From positions 1 to 64,000 of the forward strand of contig CAZKMA010000020.1 of NCBI GenBank assembly GCA_964553615.1: DNA of 64,000 nt, given 5' to 3'. The notes under the pieces were generated by a model. It ran no database searches, was not told where the DNA came from, and worked only from the letters and a program-made list of their open reading frames with translations. The position numbers and the translations under genes were made by a program. This DNA is from DATKUC01 sp964553615 (lineage in GTDB: Bacteria > Spirochaetota > Spirochaetia > DSM-27196 > DATKUC01). Below are positions 26,423-35,299 of the stretch, piece by piece; the stretch's first letter is position 1; each line of letters begins with the position of its first letter.

Positions 26423-26857
26423 ATGCGTACGAAGGGTGACTTCCCGAATCTAAACAGCAAAGATCCGGAAGGATTGCGTCCTGATGGGGGCTCGTACCGT
26501 GTCCTCATAGTTGATGATTCGATGTTTATTGCGAAGCAGCTTGGCCAAATTCTGACATCTGCGGGTTTTGACATAGCCGGGACCGCGTCAAACGGCGAAG
26601 AGGGTGTCGAGCGATATAAGGAGCTTCATCCGAATGTCGATCTGGTGACAATGGACATTACCATGCCGAAGATGGATGGGGTGACCGCTCTCGAGAAGAT
26701 CATTGAATATGATCCGGAAGCGACTGTTGTCATGATCAGCGCACTCGGAAAGAACGATCTGGTGAAGCGTTCGCTCATGGCCGGAGCCAAAAACTACATC
26801 ATCAAACCGTTGGATCGGACGAAGGTTCTTGAACGGATTATGCTTTCCCTGAAGTGA
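26423..26857 (+). CDS. CheY-like single-domain response regulator
   Basis: The protein has 144 residues. After a 24-residue polar N-terminal extension comes one receiver domain with the acidic pair D31/D32, phospho-acceptor D78 (TMDITMPKMDG), the switch Ser in ISALG and Lys in IIKPLD. There is no output domain, so it probably acts through protein contacts, as CheY does on the flagellar motor, or as a phosphorelay intermediate. No che genes are nearby. GGAG lies nine bases before the ATG, and a good sigma-70 promoter is upstream. Its nearness to the sigma-54 module may or may not be functional. Confidence 0.93.
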   Translation: MRTKGDFPNLNSKDPEGLRPDGGSYRVLIVDDSMFIAKQLGQILTSAGFDIAGTASNGEEGVERYKELHPNVDLVTMDITMPKMDGVTALEKIIEYDPEATVVMISALGKNDLVKRSLMAGAKNYIIKPLDRTKVLERIMLSLK

Positions 26858-26909
26858 GAGAGTCGATCGGTCAGGGTGCTATCCCACTTTCCCCGCCAGC
26901 TAATTCCTC

Positions 26910-26939
26910 GTGACATTCCCGTCTGTTTCGATTTAGAAT
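26910..26939 (+). promoter_or_regulatory. promoter of the oligopeptide transporter operon
   Basis: GTGACA (26910-26915), 18 bases, TAGAAT (26934-26939): each one base off consensus. Confidence 0.6.
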
Positions 26940-26970
26940 CTATCATCTTGCTCATACGGGGATTGCGGTG

Positions 26971-27891
26971 ATGGTCTATTTTCTCCTGCGGCGGTTGGGT
27001 CGTCTCCTGCTGACCGTCTTCGTCGTTGCCACACTGGTATTCGTCATTGTCCGCGTTATTCCCGGGGATCCGGCGCTTGTCATTGCGGGCGTGGACGCTA
27101 CTTCCTCCGATGTTGCGGCAATCACGACACGCCTGGGAACAGATCGTCCCCTGGTCGAACAGTATACCGGTTGGATGTCCGGGATTCTTCACTTCGATCT
27201 TGGAAAATCGTACGCGTCGGGCGAACAGGTATCCCGGCTCATTCTGCAACGCTTTCCAATTACGCTTGAGCTCGCGCTCTCGGGTTTCATCATCTCCCTC
27301 CTGATATCGCTGCCGCTGGGAGTGCTTTCCGCAGTTCGTCGATGGAAGGCGGCTGATTACACGGTTATGGTGTACACTCAGCTCGGTCTTGCTATCCCCA
27401 GTTTCTGGCTGGGGATCCTTCTTCTGCTGGCATTTTCGGTTCACATTCACCTTTTTCCACTATTTGGTACCGGTCAATTCATTTCGCTGGTCCTTCCGTC
27501 ACTGGCGCTTGGGATTGAACGTTCGGCGCTGCTTATCCGCATTGTGCGCGGTTCGATGATCGAGGAGCTGCAGAAAGACTATATTGTTACCGCTCGGGCG
27601 AAAGGACTCCGGAGCCGCTCCATCATCTATCGCCATGCGCTGCCAAATGCGCTGTTCCCGGTCATTACCGTTGCCGGCATACAGTTTGGATATCTGCTCG
27701 GAGGAGCCATCATCATAGAGCAGGTGTTTTCTCTTCCGGGCCTTGGGCGCCTGTTCCTGAGTGCCATTTCAGCACGTGATTTTCCGGTCATCCAGGGCGG
27801 AGTCATATTCGTCGCAATCGTCTTTTCGCTTGCAAGCTTCTTCGCGGACGTGCTGTACTCGGCGGTGAACCCTCGGGTGAGAGTCGGCTGA
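26971..27891 (+). CDS. dppB: oligopeptide/dipeptide ABC transporter permease (DppB type)
   Basis: The 306-residue inner-membrane permease has six hydrophobic segments. The N-terminus (FLLRRLGRLLLTVFVVATLVF) and RVIPGDPA are typical of DppB/OppB; the EAA loop that contacts the ATPase is near ARAKGLRSRSIIYRHALPNA. It pairs with the DppC-type permease at 31228. An ATG at 26971 is preferred over the GTG one codon earlier. It is first in a five-gene operon, and its stop overlaps the next start (TGATG). Confidence 0.95.
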   Translation: MVYFLLRRLGRLLLTVFVVATLVFVIVRVIPGDPALVIAGVDATSSDVAAITTRLGTDRPLVEQYTGWMSGILHFDLGKSYASGEQVSRLILQRFPITLELALSGFIISLLISLPLGVLSAVRRWKAADYTVMVYTQLGLAIPSFWLGILLLLAFSVHIHLFPLFGTGQFISLVLPSLALGIERSALLIRIVRGSMIEELQKDYIVTARAKGLRSRSIIYRHALPNALFPVITVAGIQFGYLLGGAIIIEQVFSLPGLGRLFLSAISARDFPVIQGGVIFVAIVFSLASFFADVLYSAVNPRVRVG

Positions 27892-28892
27892 TGGCACACG
27901 ATGACATCGATATTCGGGAACTGGTTGTGACGTTTCTGGCGGCCGGACCTCAGGGGGAACCGGCACGAGCGGTGCGCGGTGTATCCATGGTGATCGAACA
28001 CGGGAGCGTGCACGCCCTCGTCGGTGAATCCGGTTCGGGAAAGAGTGTAACCGCACGTTCAATTCTCGGAATTGTCGGCGCGGATGCGCACGTTGCAGTG
28101 AACGGAAGCATTACCTATCACAATTCGGATCTCCTTTCCCTTCCCGAAAAAGAGCTACAATCCATCCGTGGTCGGGAAATTGCCATGATCTTTCAGGAGC
28201 CGGATCGATATCTGAATCCATCGCTGAATATCGGAGTCCAGATCGGAGAAGTGCTGGAGGCCCATTTCCGTATACGACGGCGCGCCGCGTTGAAGGCGGC
28301 TCGGGAAATGCTTGCGGAAGTCGAGCTTCCGGAGCGGGTGGCGAAGCGATACCCCCATGAGCTATCCGGTGGTATGAAGCAGCGGGCAATGATTGCCATG
28401 GCACTCATGTGTGATCCCGCGTTTCTGATTGCGGACGAGCCCACGACTTCTCTCGATGTGACGGTACAACGGCAGATTCTTGATCTTCTGCTCGGGATCC
28501 AGGCGCGGTCGGGCATGGGCATGCTGTTCATCTCGCACGATCTTGCGGTCGTACAGTCCATAGCGCACCGGATCTCGGTCATGTACGCGGGCAAGATAGT
28601 TGAAACGGCGCAGCGCGACGAGTTGTTCCACCGGCCTCTTCATCCGTACACGCAGCAGCTTCTCCTGGCTGTTCCGCACCCGGGCCGACGGGGTATTGCG
28701 TTGTCCTCAATACCCGGACGCCCACCGGATCCGCACGATGTTCCGGCTGGATGCGCGTTTCACCCGCGCTGCCCGCTTGCCGGTGAAATCTGCCGGACTG
28801 TCGTTCCGATAGACCGCGAGTTCGGCATGGGGCACTCCGCTGCGTGTCACATGATCGAAGCGCCCACGACCGGCGGAGGTGCACAATCGTGA
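27891..28892 (+). CDS. dppD: peptide ABC transporter ATPase (DppD type)
   Basis: The ATPase has 333 residues: Walker A GESGSGKS near 45, signature LSGGMKQR, Walker B FLIADEPTTSLD, H-loop FISHDLA. The C-terminal oligopeptide-transporter extension contains a cysteine-rich CAFHPRCPLAGEICR segment, known in this family to hold an Fe-S cluster or metal. It energises peptide import with DppF. The start is translationally coupled to dppB, and the stop overlaps the GTG start of dppF. Confidence 0.95.
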   Translation: MAHDDIDIRELVVTFLAAGPQGEPARAVRGVSMVIEHGSVHALVGESGSGKSVTARSILGIVGADAHVAVNGSITYHNSDLLSLPEKELQSIRGREIAMIFQEPDRYLNPSLNIGVQIGEVLEAHFRIRRRAALKAAREMLAEVELPERVAKRYPHELSGGMKQRAMIAMALMCDPAFLIADEPTTSLDVTVQRQILDLLLGIQARSGMGMLFISHDLAVVQSIAHRISVMYAGKIVETAQRDELFHRPLHPYTQQLLLAVPHPGRRGIALSSIPGRPPDPHDVPAGCAFHPRCPLAGEICRTVVPIDREFGMGHSAACHMIEAPTTGGGAQS

Positions 28893-29710
28893 GGCCGCAC
28901 GTGGAGGTGCATGATCTTGTCAAGGTATATCGGCGCAGCGGTGTATTTCAGTGGGAAGGCCGGTTTTTCCCCGCGGTAAACGGGGTATCGCTTGAAATTG
29001 CAAGGGGTTCAATTCTCGGATTGGTCGGCGAATCGGGTTCTGGAAAGTCTACGCTTGCCCGTTCGATACTCTGCCTCGATCCGCCTACGTCCGGGAGCAT
29101 TCGCGTCGGAGATGTGGATCCAATGCGGCTCAGGGGACGTGGTCTTCGTGAGTTCCGGCGGACCGCTCAGATGATCTTTCAGGATGTAGATCGCGCACTC
29201 GACCCGAGGATGACCGTTGGCCGGAGCATCGAAGAAGCGCTTGCGAACCGCGGAGTCCTGCCGGGAAACTTCCGGGAGCGCACCGCCGAGCTCCTTTCGC
29301 TTGTTGGAATCAGCGCCGGATCCATGGACAGCTTCCCTTCGGCATTTTCCGGTGGTCAACGACAACGAATAGTAATTGCCCGTGCCCTGGCTATGGAAGC
29401 GAGCTTCCTGATCCTGGATGAGCCTGTCTCTAATCTCGATGTTTCCGTTCAGGCTCAGATCATCAATCTGCTGCTGTCGCTGCGAAACAAGTTTGGCCTT
29501 ACGTACCTGTTCATTAGTCACGATCTGAATCTTGTGTCGTATCTCAGCGACACGGTTTCGGTCATGAAAGAGGGTGTTATTGTCGAAAGCGGAAGTACCG
29601 AATCCGTGATCGGAGATCCCCGCCATCCCTATACCCGGACGTTGCTTGCTGCTGCGCCACGGTTCGTCTTCGGAAACGATGATTCCGGGAGTCCAAGGAG
29701 TATTCAATGA
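28889..29710 (+). CDS. dppF: peptide ABC transporter ATPase (DppF type)
   Basis: The ATPase has 273 residues from a GTG start at 28889, chosen because GGAGGTG lies seven bases before it and because it gives the usual GTGA overlap with dppD. It contains Walker A GESGSGKS, signature FSGGQRQR and Walker B FLILDEPVSNLD. It is shorter than many OppF proteins (about 320) because it lacks the cysteine-containing C-terminal extension seen in DppD. The stop overlaps the ATG of the binding-protein gene. Confidence 0.94.
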   Translation: MRPHVEVHDLVKVYRRSGVFQWEGRFFPAVNGVSLEIARGSILGLVGESGSGKSTLARSILCLDPPTSGSIRVGDVDPMRLRGRGLREFRRTAQMIFQDVDRALDPRMTVGRSIEEALANRGVLPGNFRERTAELLSLVGISAGSMDSFPSAFSGGQRQRIVIARALAMEASFLILDEPVSNLDVSVQAQIINLLLSLRNKFGLTYLFISHDLNLVSYLSDTVSVMKEGVIVESGSTESVIGDPRHPYTRTLLAAAPRFVFGNDDSGSPRSIQ

Positions 29711-31224
29711 GTCGTCTCTGTTCGATCGTCCTCGTATCCGCTCTGCTTGCCGGAGCCGTCGGCACTTCAGCGTCCGCGGCAGGAGTATCGGAGTCGCACA
29801 GCCGGGAGCTGCATGTGGTTCTTTCCGGGAATCCGGACACGCTCGATCCGCAAAAATCTTCCGCGACGTTGACTTTCCAGGTGGACCGAAGCATCTACGA
29901 CACACTGGTGGAGCCGGACGCCAGCGGGCGCCTGGTCGGTGATCTGGCTGAGAGCTGGCAGGTTTCGACGGATAATCTTGTCTGGACCTTCCACCTGAGG
30001 TCCGGCGTCCGATTTCAGGATGGTGAACCGTTCACTTCCCGGGACGTGAAGGCAACGCTCGACCGGATCCGTGATCCCGCAACGGCATCCCCGAAGGCAA
30101 GCGAATACCGTGCCATCGCATCGATCGATACACCGAACGCGGACACGGTTGTACTCCATCTCTCCGAACCGTATGCACCGCTTCTCGCAACGCTCGCTTC
30201 CGGATGGTCGGCAATTCTCCCTGCCAGTCTCATAGCAAAGGGGCACGATTTCGGTGCGAACCCGGTAGGCACCGGCCCGTTCGCTTTCAAGCAATGGGTG
30301 CGTGACAACCGGATTGAACTGCAGAAGAATCCCGACTACTGGATGTCGGGTTATCCCTTGCTCGACGGTGTGGTGTTCAACATAATAACCGAACACGCGG
30401 TCCAGCTGCAGGGCCTCCTGAGCGGACAGATCGATGCTGACTACCTCATCAACAAGGAGGATCTCGATCTCCTCAAGAATAATACCGGGACCGACTACAA
30501 GACAGATCTGACCTCGCTCGTAATCGTTCTTGCAATGAACAACAGTCGGCCTCCGTTGAACAACCTGAAGGTTCGACAGGCCATAAACTACGCAATTGAC
30601 AAAAAGTCTGCACTCGATGTCGCCTATGGCGGGGGCAAGGTAGTCGGGACATTCATGGACTATTCCGATCCGTACTACGAAGACCTGTCCGGCCTCTATC
30701 CGTACAATCCGGACAAGGCTCGCGAGTTGCTTGCGTCGGCGGGAACTGCGGTCGACCGTACGTTTGATCTGGCGCTCCCGCAGAACTATGAGCCTCATGT
30801 GAAGGCGGGCGAGATTTTCCAGCAGATGCTGTCGAAAGTTGGTCTGAAGGTGAAAATCCGGCTCGTGGACTGGTCCACATGGCTCAGCGATGTCTACAAG
30901 GGCGGGAACTACGACTTTACCGTGATAGGCCACACGGGGAAACTGGACCCGGACGGACGACTTGCGGGGTACGGAACAGGGAACTCCTACGTTCACTGGA
31001 AGAATGCCGAGGCGGCCGCGCTCATAGAAAAGGCACGCAAGACTGTTGGATTCCAGCAGAGAAAACCGTTGTATGACCAGGTGCTTCGCATCATGGGAAC
31101 GGATGTTCCCATGGTTTTCGTTGGTACCCCATACCGATACATCGGCCTTCGAACAAATGTTACCGGATTCCGGCTGGATCCAAAACTCGACACGTTCGAT
31201 TTCAGGCGAACGACGTTGAAGTAG
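29707..31224 (+). CDS. dppA: ABC transporter peptide-binding protein (SBP family 5)
   Basis: The periplasmic solute-binding protein has 505 residues. The signal peptide ends near SASA-A at about residue 24, without a clear lipobox. The mature domain carries family-5 hallmarks: NPDTLDPQKS, LAESWQVSTDNLVWTFHLRSGVRFQDGEPFTSRDV, GTGPFAFKQWVRDNRIELQKNPDYW, and VRQAINYAIDK. It delivers di/oligopeptides, or possibly other ligands such as nickel or sugars, to DppBC. It is coupled to dppF by an ATGA overlap. Confidence 0.94.
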   Translation: MSRLCSIVLVSALLAGAVGTSASAAGVSESHSRELHVVLSGNPDTLDPQKSSATLTFQVDRSIYDTLVEPDASGRLVGDLAESWQVSTDNLVWTFHLRSGVRFQDGEPFTSRDVKATLDRIRDPATASPKASEYRAIASIDTPNADTVVLHLSEPYAPLLATLASGWSAILPASLIAKGHDFGANPVGTGPFAFKQWVRDNRIELQKNPDYWMSGYPLLDGVVFNIITEHAVQLQGLLSGQIDADYLINKEDLDLLKNNTGTDYKTDLTSLVIVLAMNNSRPPLNNLKVRQAINYAIDKKSALDVAYGGGKVVGTFMDYSDPYYEDLSGLYPYNPDKARELLASAGTAVDRTFDLALPQNYEPHVKAGEIFQQMLSKVGLKVKIRLVDWSTWLSDVYKGGNYDFTVIGHTGKLDPDGRLAGYGTGNSYVHWKNAEAAALIEKARKTVGFQQRKPLYDQVLRIMGTDVPMVFVGTPYRYIGLRTNVTGFRLDPKLDTFDFRRTTLK

Positions 31225-31227
31225 AGA

Positions 31228-32067
31228 ATGCAAAGAGCCACCGTTTCGAGGTTCAGATCGGCTGTTCTCGCAATCGTCTCGGTGTATGGGGTGATATTTC
31301 TCCTGTGCGCGCTATTCCCGTCTGTGGTAGCACCATCGGATCCTTTGACCCAGAGACTCCAGTTGCGCTTCCTGCCGCCGTTGAGCCCGGGACATTTCCT
31401 CGGCACGGACGATTTCGGCAGAGACGTGCTTTCGCGCATCATCTACGGTGCCCGTCCGGCATTGCTCGTCGGGGGGGTCTCGGTCGGACTGGCGCTTCTC
31501 GTTGGAATTGTATTCGGCCTTCTTGCCGGATTGCGCGGCGGACTCGTGGACAGCGCCGTCATGCTTCTCATGGACAGCGTCCTCTCGTTTCCGACCGTGC
31601 TGCTTGCAATAACCATGGTTGCCGTGTTCGGTTACGGAATAACCCAGGTCATGCTGGCTGTAGGTGTCATCTACAGTCCCGTGTTCGCCCGGATTGTGCG
31701 TGCCGAAGCACTCTCGCTCTCAGGGGAAACATACGTCGTCGCATCGAGAGCTCTCGGCACGACTCCTTTGCGGACAATTGTTCTTCACATCATCCCGAAC
31801 ATGGTGCCGAGGTTGCTTGTGCAGGGCTCCGCAACATTCGCTCTCGCCGTGGTCATAGAAGCGTCACTCTCGTTCCTTGGCCTGGGCGCCCAGCCGCCGA
31901 CGGCAAGCTGGGGTCTCATGCTGAAGGATGCCCGCTCGTACCTGCTTCAGGCCCCGTGGCTTGCCGTGTTTCCGGGTGTGGCAATCGGACTTACCGTATT
32001 CTGTTTCAACTACCTTGGAGATGTGCTGGCGGAGCGCTTCGGTCTCTCCCGTGCCCGAAGCAGTTAG
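31228..32067 (+). CDS. dppC: peptide ABC transporter permease (DppC type)
   Basis: The permease has 279 residues. It has the DppC signatures HFLGTDDFGRDVLSRIIYGAR and, at the end, SFLGLGAQPPTASWGLML, with six hydrophobic segments and an EAA loop near ASRALGTTPLRTIVLHIIPN. It starts 3 bases after dppA. It is last in the operon, so the gene order is B-D-F-A-C, with the second permease separated from the first. The stop overlaps the convergent PLC-like gene by 4 bases. Confidence 0.95.
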   Translation: MQRATVSRFRSAVLAIVSVYGVIFLLCALFPSVVAPSDPLTQRLQLRFLPPLSPGHFLGTDDFGRDVLSRIIYGARPALLVGGVSVGLALLVGIVFGLLAGLRGGLVDSAVMLLMDSVLSFPTVLLAITMVAVFGYGITQVMLAVGVIYSPVFARIVRAEALSLSGETYVVASRALGTTPLRTIVLHIIPNMVPRLLVQGSATFALAVVIEASLSFLGLGAQPPTASWGLMLKDARSYLLQAPWLAVFPGVAIGLTVFCFNYLGDVLAERFGLSRARSS

Positions 32068-33131
32068 GGCATGATGGGGACATCAGGGATATCGTTATCT
32101 GCAATTCGCTGACGCAGGTAGGTCAGCAGTTCGGGAAGTGGGAGCGGCGAACTATGCCGCTTGCGGCCCGGAGCGGGCCGATCCGTGTTGTCGCTCAGCC
32201 CGCTGTTGCCGATTACGCTCTCAAGCGATTCACTCGACCCGTACAAGGGCAATTCCGCGTTCCACGCATCTGCAACTGATTTGAGCACAGCGGTGCATTC
32301 TTCGAAGGCAGAAGCAAACAGGTCCCAGAACGATGCTGCATAGACCAGATTCCGGTCGCACGGATCGGTCCACGGCGCGTGACGATCGTTCAGATAGTCG
32401 GCCGTCGCCGGCAGTGCGAACGGATGGAGAATTGCCAGCCATCGCCTCCCGATTTCCCCGTCTTTTTCCCGCCTGAGGCCTTCGTGCAGCCGGGCCGGCG
32501 TAACCAGATTTGAGTATCGGTAGTACCCCATTGCATCGACGTACGCATTGGTCAACCGTTCGGACAGATTCTCGTCATTTCGGGCCCTTCGGGACACATG
32601 CTTCAGCGCGTCGATTTCGGTTTCTATGATCTGGACCGGCGGGGCCTCACCACAGAGCACCCGGCCGAAGAAGTTGTATTCATTTACATCCATGCCGCGG
32701 AACCGCGAGAGGACGTGGACATCTATTATCCGCTCAAAGAAGGGGTGCATTGAGCGATAACGGACAGTCTGCTCATCTTCCGGGTCCACCCATCCGGAGA
32801 AGTAGTTTATAAACGGATGGGCGTGTCGGTCGAGGATTGCGTGCGTAACGTAACCTGCTACGAAAGCGCCGATTTCCGAATTGAACGATACCCCCGAGTT
32901 TCGCGCAGTTTCCACCATCCGTGCGCAGAACTTACCGTAGCCGTGGCGATGGAGCACAACCCCGTAGTGGATAGCCGTCGGCATGGTCCGCTGATTGTGA
33001 TAGAAGATGTCCGGGCCCTGAGCGCCGAGGGAAAGATACGTGCCAAACTCGCCGATAAGCGGGGTCCGGTTTCCGAAACACCGGTTGGCAACTTCCTCTG
33101 CAAACACCAGGTGGGTAATATGAGACGGCAT
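32064..33131 (-). CDS. zinc-dependent phospholipase C-like family protein
   Basis: The protein has 355 residues. Its N-terminal half resembles the Zn_dep_PLPC family: MPSHITHLVFAEE at the start, GAQGPDIFYHN, and a histidine cluster in GYVTHAILDRHAHPFINYFSG, supplying likely metal ligands. There is no signal peptide, so the location is probably cytoplasmic and the phospholipase name is by family only. The C-terminal 60 residues are polar. The start is set by the conserved MPSHITH beginning; no Shine-Dalgarno is visible and longer frames upstream lack support. It ends tail-to-tail with dppC. Confidence 0.82.
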   Translation of the reverse strand: MPSHITHLVFAEEVANRCFGNRTPLIGEFGTYLSLGAQGPDIFYHNQRTMPTAIHYGVVLHRHGYGKFCARMVETARNSGVSFNSEIGAFVAGYVTHAILDRHAHPFINYFSGWVDPEDEQTVRYRSMHPFFERIIDVHVLSRFRGMDVNEYNFFGRVLCGEAPPVQIIETEIDALKHVSRRARNDENLSERLTNAYVDAMGYYRYSNLVTPARLHEGLRREKDGEIGRRWLAILHPFALPATADYLNDRHAPWTDPCDRNLVYAASFWDLFASAFEECTAVLKSVADAWNAELPLYGSSESLESVIGNSGLSDNTDRPAPGRKRHSSPLPLPELLTYLRQRIADNDIPDVPIMP

Positions 33132-33200
33132 CAGTGTGCATGGTAGCACGCTGGTCGAATATGGAGCAAGGTTGGGAGCTCTCTTTGAAGCGCTCTTCTG

Positions 33201-33230
33201 TTTACTAAGAGCACCGGTATGAGCTACAAT
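33201..33230 (+). promoter_or_regulatory. promoter of the TPR protein gene
   Basis: TTTACT (33201-33206), 18 bases, TACAAT (33225-33230); start site near 33237, just before the GGAGGAG ribosome binding site. Confidence 0.5.
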
Positions 33231-33251
33231 CGACAAAAATGGAGGAGACCG

Positions 33252-34025
33252 ATGAAGTACGCGGGCATGCTGTGTATCGCAGCGGTATTGGCCTTTGGTA
33301 CCGTGGCGTCGTCCTTCGCCGAGTCCTATAACGATCTGGTAGCGCAAGCGAAAAGTGAATATCAGGCAGGAAAGTTGAAGGCCGCTTTGCAGTCCTATGG
33401 CAGCGCTATCGCGCTCAAATCCGATGTTCCGGGAACATATTACAATCGGGGAATCGTTTACTACGATCTGAAGATGCTCGGGGAGGCAATCGCGGATTTT
33501 TCTCACGCTTTGTCCATTGATCCTGCGTATCGGGATGCGCACTTCAACCGGGGCAACAGCTATTCGCTTGCCGGTGAGTATGCCAGGGCAATTGCTGATT
33601 TCACCTGGCTCATCGACAACCCGTCGAAAGATGCAAAACCCCCCGTAGAGGCGGCGGTATACAACAATCGTGGCGTTGCGTATTTTCATCTCAAAGAGAA
33701 CGCAAAAGCCCTGGCGGATTTCGTACGGGCTATTTCTATAGATCCTCGGTATGCCGAGGCGTATTACAATCGAGGCAACGTTTTGTATGATGAAAAGAAG
33801 CCGAAAGAGGCCGTTGCCGACTATGACAGGGCAATTTCCATGAATCCGACATATCGGGATGCATACTACAATCGCGGAAATGCGTACTACGAGCTCAAAG
33901 ATTCCACCAAAGCCATTGCCGATTACCAGAAAGTGATAAGTATCGACAAAGGATTTGCGGACGCATACTACAATCTTGGTCTTGCATATATCCAGCTGTC
34001 GGATTCAATGAAAAAGACGAAGTAA
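33252..34025 (+). CDS. exported tetratricopeptide-repeat protein
   Basis: The product has 257 residues from the ATG at 33252, which has GGAGGA six bases upstream. A signal peptide covers about residues 1-23 (hydrophobic core CIAAVLAFG, cleavage near SFAES). The rest is about six TPR units with the pattern YYNRGxxYY...A...DY.KAIxxDP, e.g. AYYNRGNVLYDEKKPKEAVADYDRAISMNP. These are protein-interaction scaffolds in the periplasm or envelope. It stands alone and precedes ackA by 46 bases, so readthrough into ackA is possible. Confidence 0.92.
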   Translation: MKYAGMLCIAAVLAFGTVASSFAESYNDLVAQAKSEYQAGKLKAALQSYGSAIALKSDVPGTYYNRGIVYYDLKMLGEAIADFSHALSIDPAYRDAHFNRGNSYSLAGEYARAIADFTWLIDNPSKDAKPPVEAAVYNNRGVAYFHLKENAKALADFVRAISIDPRYAEAYYNRGNVLYDEKKPKEAVADYDRAISMNPTYRDAYYNRGNAYYELKDSTKAIADYQKVISIDKGFADAYYNLGLAYIQLSDSMKKTK

Positions 34026-34071
34026 CCCAAACTCACTGACCCACAGGGAAGCGTACACTACGGAGGAGTAC

Positions 34072-35289
34072 ATGAACGGCAACAACAATGTACACAACAC
34101 CATTCTGATCATCAATTGCGGCAGCTCATCGCTCAAGTATGAGGTTTATCGGATGCCGCAGAGGGAGAGCCTGGGAAAAGGACAGGTTGAACGGATAGGA
34201 CTTGCGGATGGGAACATCGCGCAGGAGTCGGCGAAGGGCAAGTATCGCAGAGAAGGCGAAATACCGGACCATGCAACGGCAATTACACTCATGAGCGAGG
34301 CACTCACCGACCCCGAGTTCGGAATCCTCTCGAGCATTGAAGAGGTTACCGGCGTAGGTCACCGGGTGGTCCATGGTGGAGAGAAGTACTCCTCCTCGGT
34401 CGTGATTGACGAGGACGTCCTCTCGGCGATAAAGGAAAACATAGAGCTCGCGCCGCTCCACAATCCTGCAAATCTTTCTGGAATCCGTGAGGCGATGAAG
34501 ATTCTGCCGGACCGAAAACAGGTGGCAGTCTTCGATACGGCATTTCATCAGACGATGCCGCCGTCGGCGTATCTTTACGGAATTCCACGGGAACTATACG
34601 ACGAGTTCAAAATTCGTCGATACGGTTTCCATGGGACGAGTCATCGCTACGTGTCCGCGGAGGCGATCAAGTTCATGAAACGTTCGTCGGAGAATACGAA
34701 TGTCATATCGTGTCACCTCGGAAACGGCGCGTCGATTACGGCAATCAACAATGGACGCTCAATCGATACATCCATGGGGTTCACGCCGCTTGAGGGACTT
34801 GTTATGGGGACTCGAAGCGGTGACCTGGATCCACAGATCCTGCTCTATCTCATGGAGCGGGGTTACTCTGCGGCCGAACTGAATCAGCTTCTGAACAAGA
34901 AGAGCGGCTTGCTCGGGCTCTCCGGTATTTCAAGTGATTTGCGAGACATTGAGAAGGCCGCCGATGAGGGAAACCAGCGAGCGATCGACGCTCTGGAAGT
35001 CTATGCGCACCGAGCCCGGAACTATATCGGAGGATATGCGGCAAACATCGTGAAGGTGGACATTCTCGTTTTCACCGGTGGCATCGGGCAATACGGCATC
35101 AAGATGCGAGAGCGGATCTGCCATCGCCTGGAAAACCTCGGTATTGTCATGGACTACGAGCAGAATCAGAAAAACGGTCCGAAGCAGGGTATCATTTCAA
35201 CCGACTATTCACCGACAACCATCGTCGTCATTCCGACGAACGAAGAGTTGCAGATAGCCATCGATACCCACGAGCTCATCTCGGCGTAA
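34072..35289 (+). CDS. ackA: acetate kinase
   Basis: The 405-residue kinase interconverts acetyl phosphate + ADP and acetate + ATP in fermentative acetate production. Motifs are the phosphate-binding INCGSSSLKY near the N-terminus, GHRVVHGG, AVFDTAFHQTMP, YGFHGTSHRYVS, SCHLGNGAS and FTGGIGQ. It has a strong ribosome binding site, GGAGGAG. The phosphotransacetylase gene is not in the window. In this sugar-catabolic setting it is probably the final substrate-level phosphorylation step. Confidence 0.98.
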   Translation: MNGNNNVHNTILIINCGSSSLKYEVYRMPQRESLGKGQVERIGLADGNIAQESAKGKYRREGEIPDHATAITLMSEALTDPEFGILSSIEEVTGVGHRVVHGGEKYSSSVVIDEDVLSAIKENIELAPLHNPANLSGIREAMKILPDRKQVAVFDTAFHQTMPPSAYLYGIPRELYDEFKIRRYGFHGTSHRYVSAEAIKFMKRSSENTNVISCHLGNGASITAINNGRSIDTSMGFTPLEGLVMGTRSGDLDPQILLYLMERGYSAAELNQLLNKKSGLLGLSGISSDLRDIEKAADEGNQRAIDALEVYAHRARNYIGGYAANIVKVDILVFTGGIGQYGIKMRERICHRLENLGIVMDYEQNQKNGPKQGIISTDYSPTTIVVIPTNEELQIAIDTHELISA

Positions 35290-35299
35290 AAAGGTTCCG

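Noticed and set aside
29767..31233. 488-codon open frame antisense to the peptide-binding protein gene
   Set aside because: It mirrors the codon pattern of the sense gene, has no family features or ribosome binding site, and the sense strand is a clear SBP family 5 protein.
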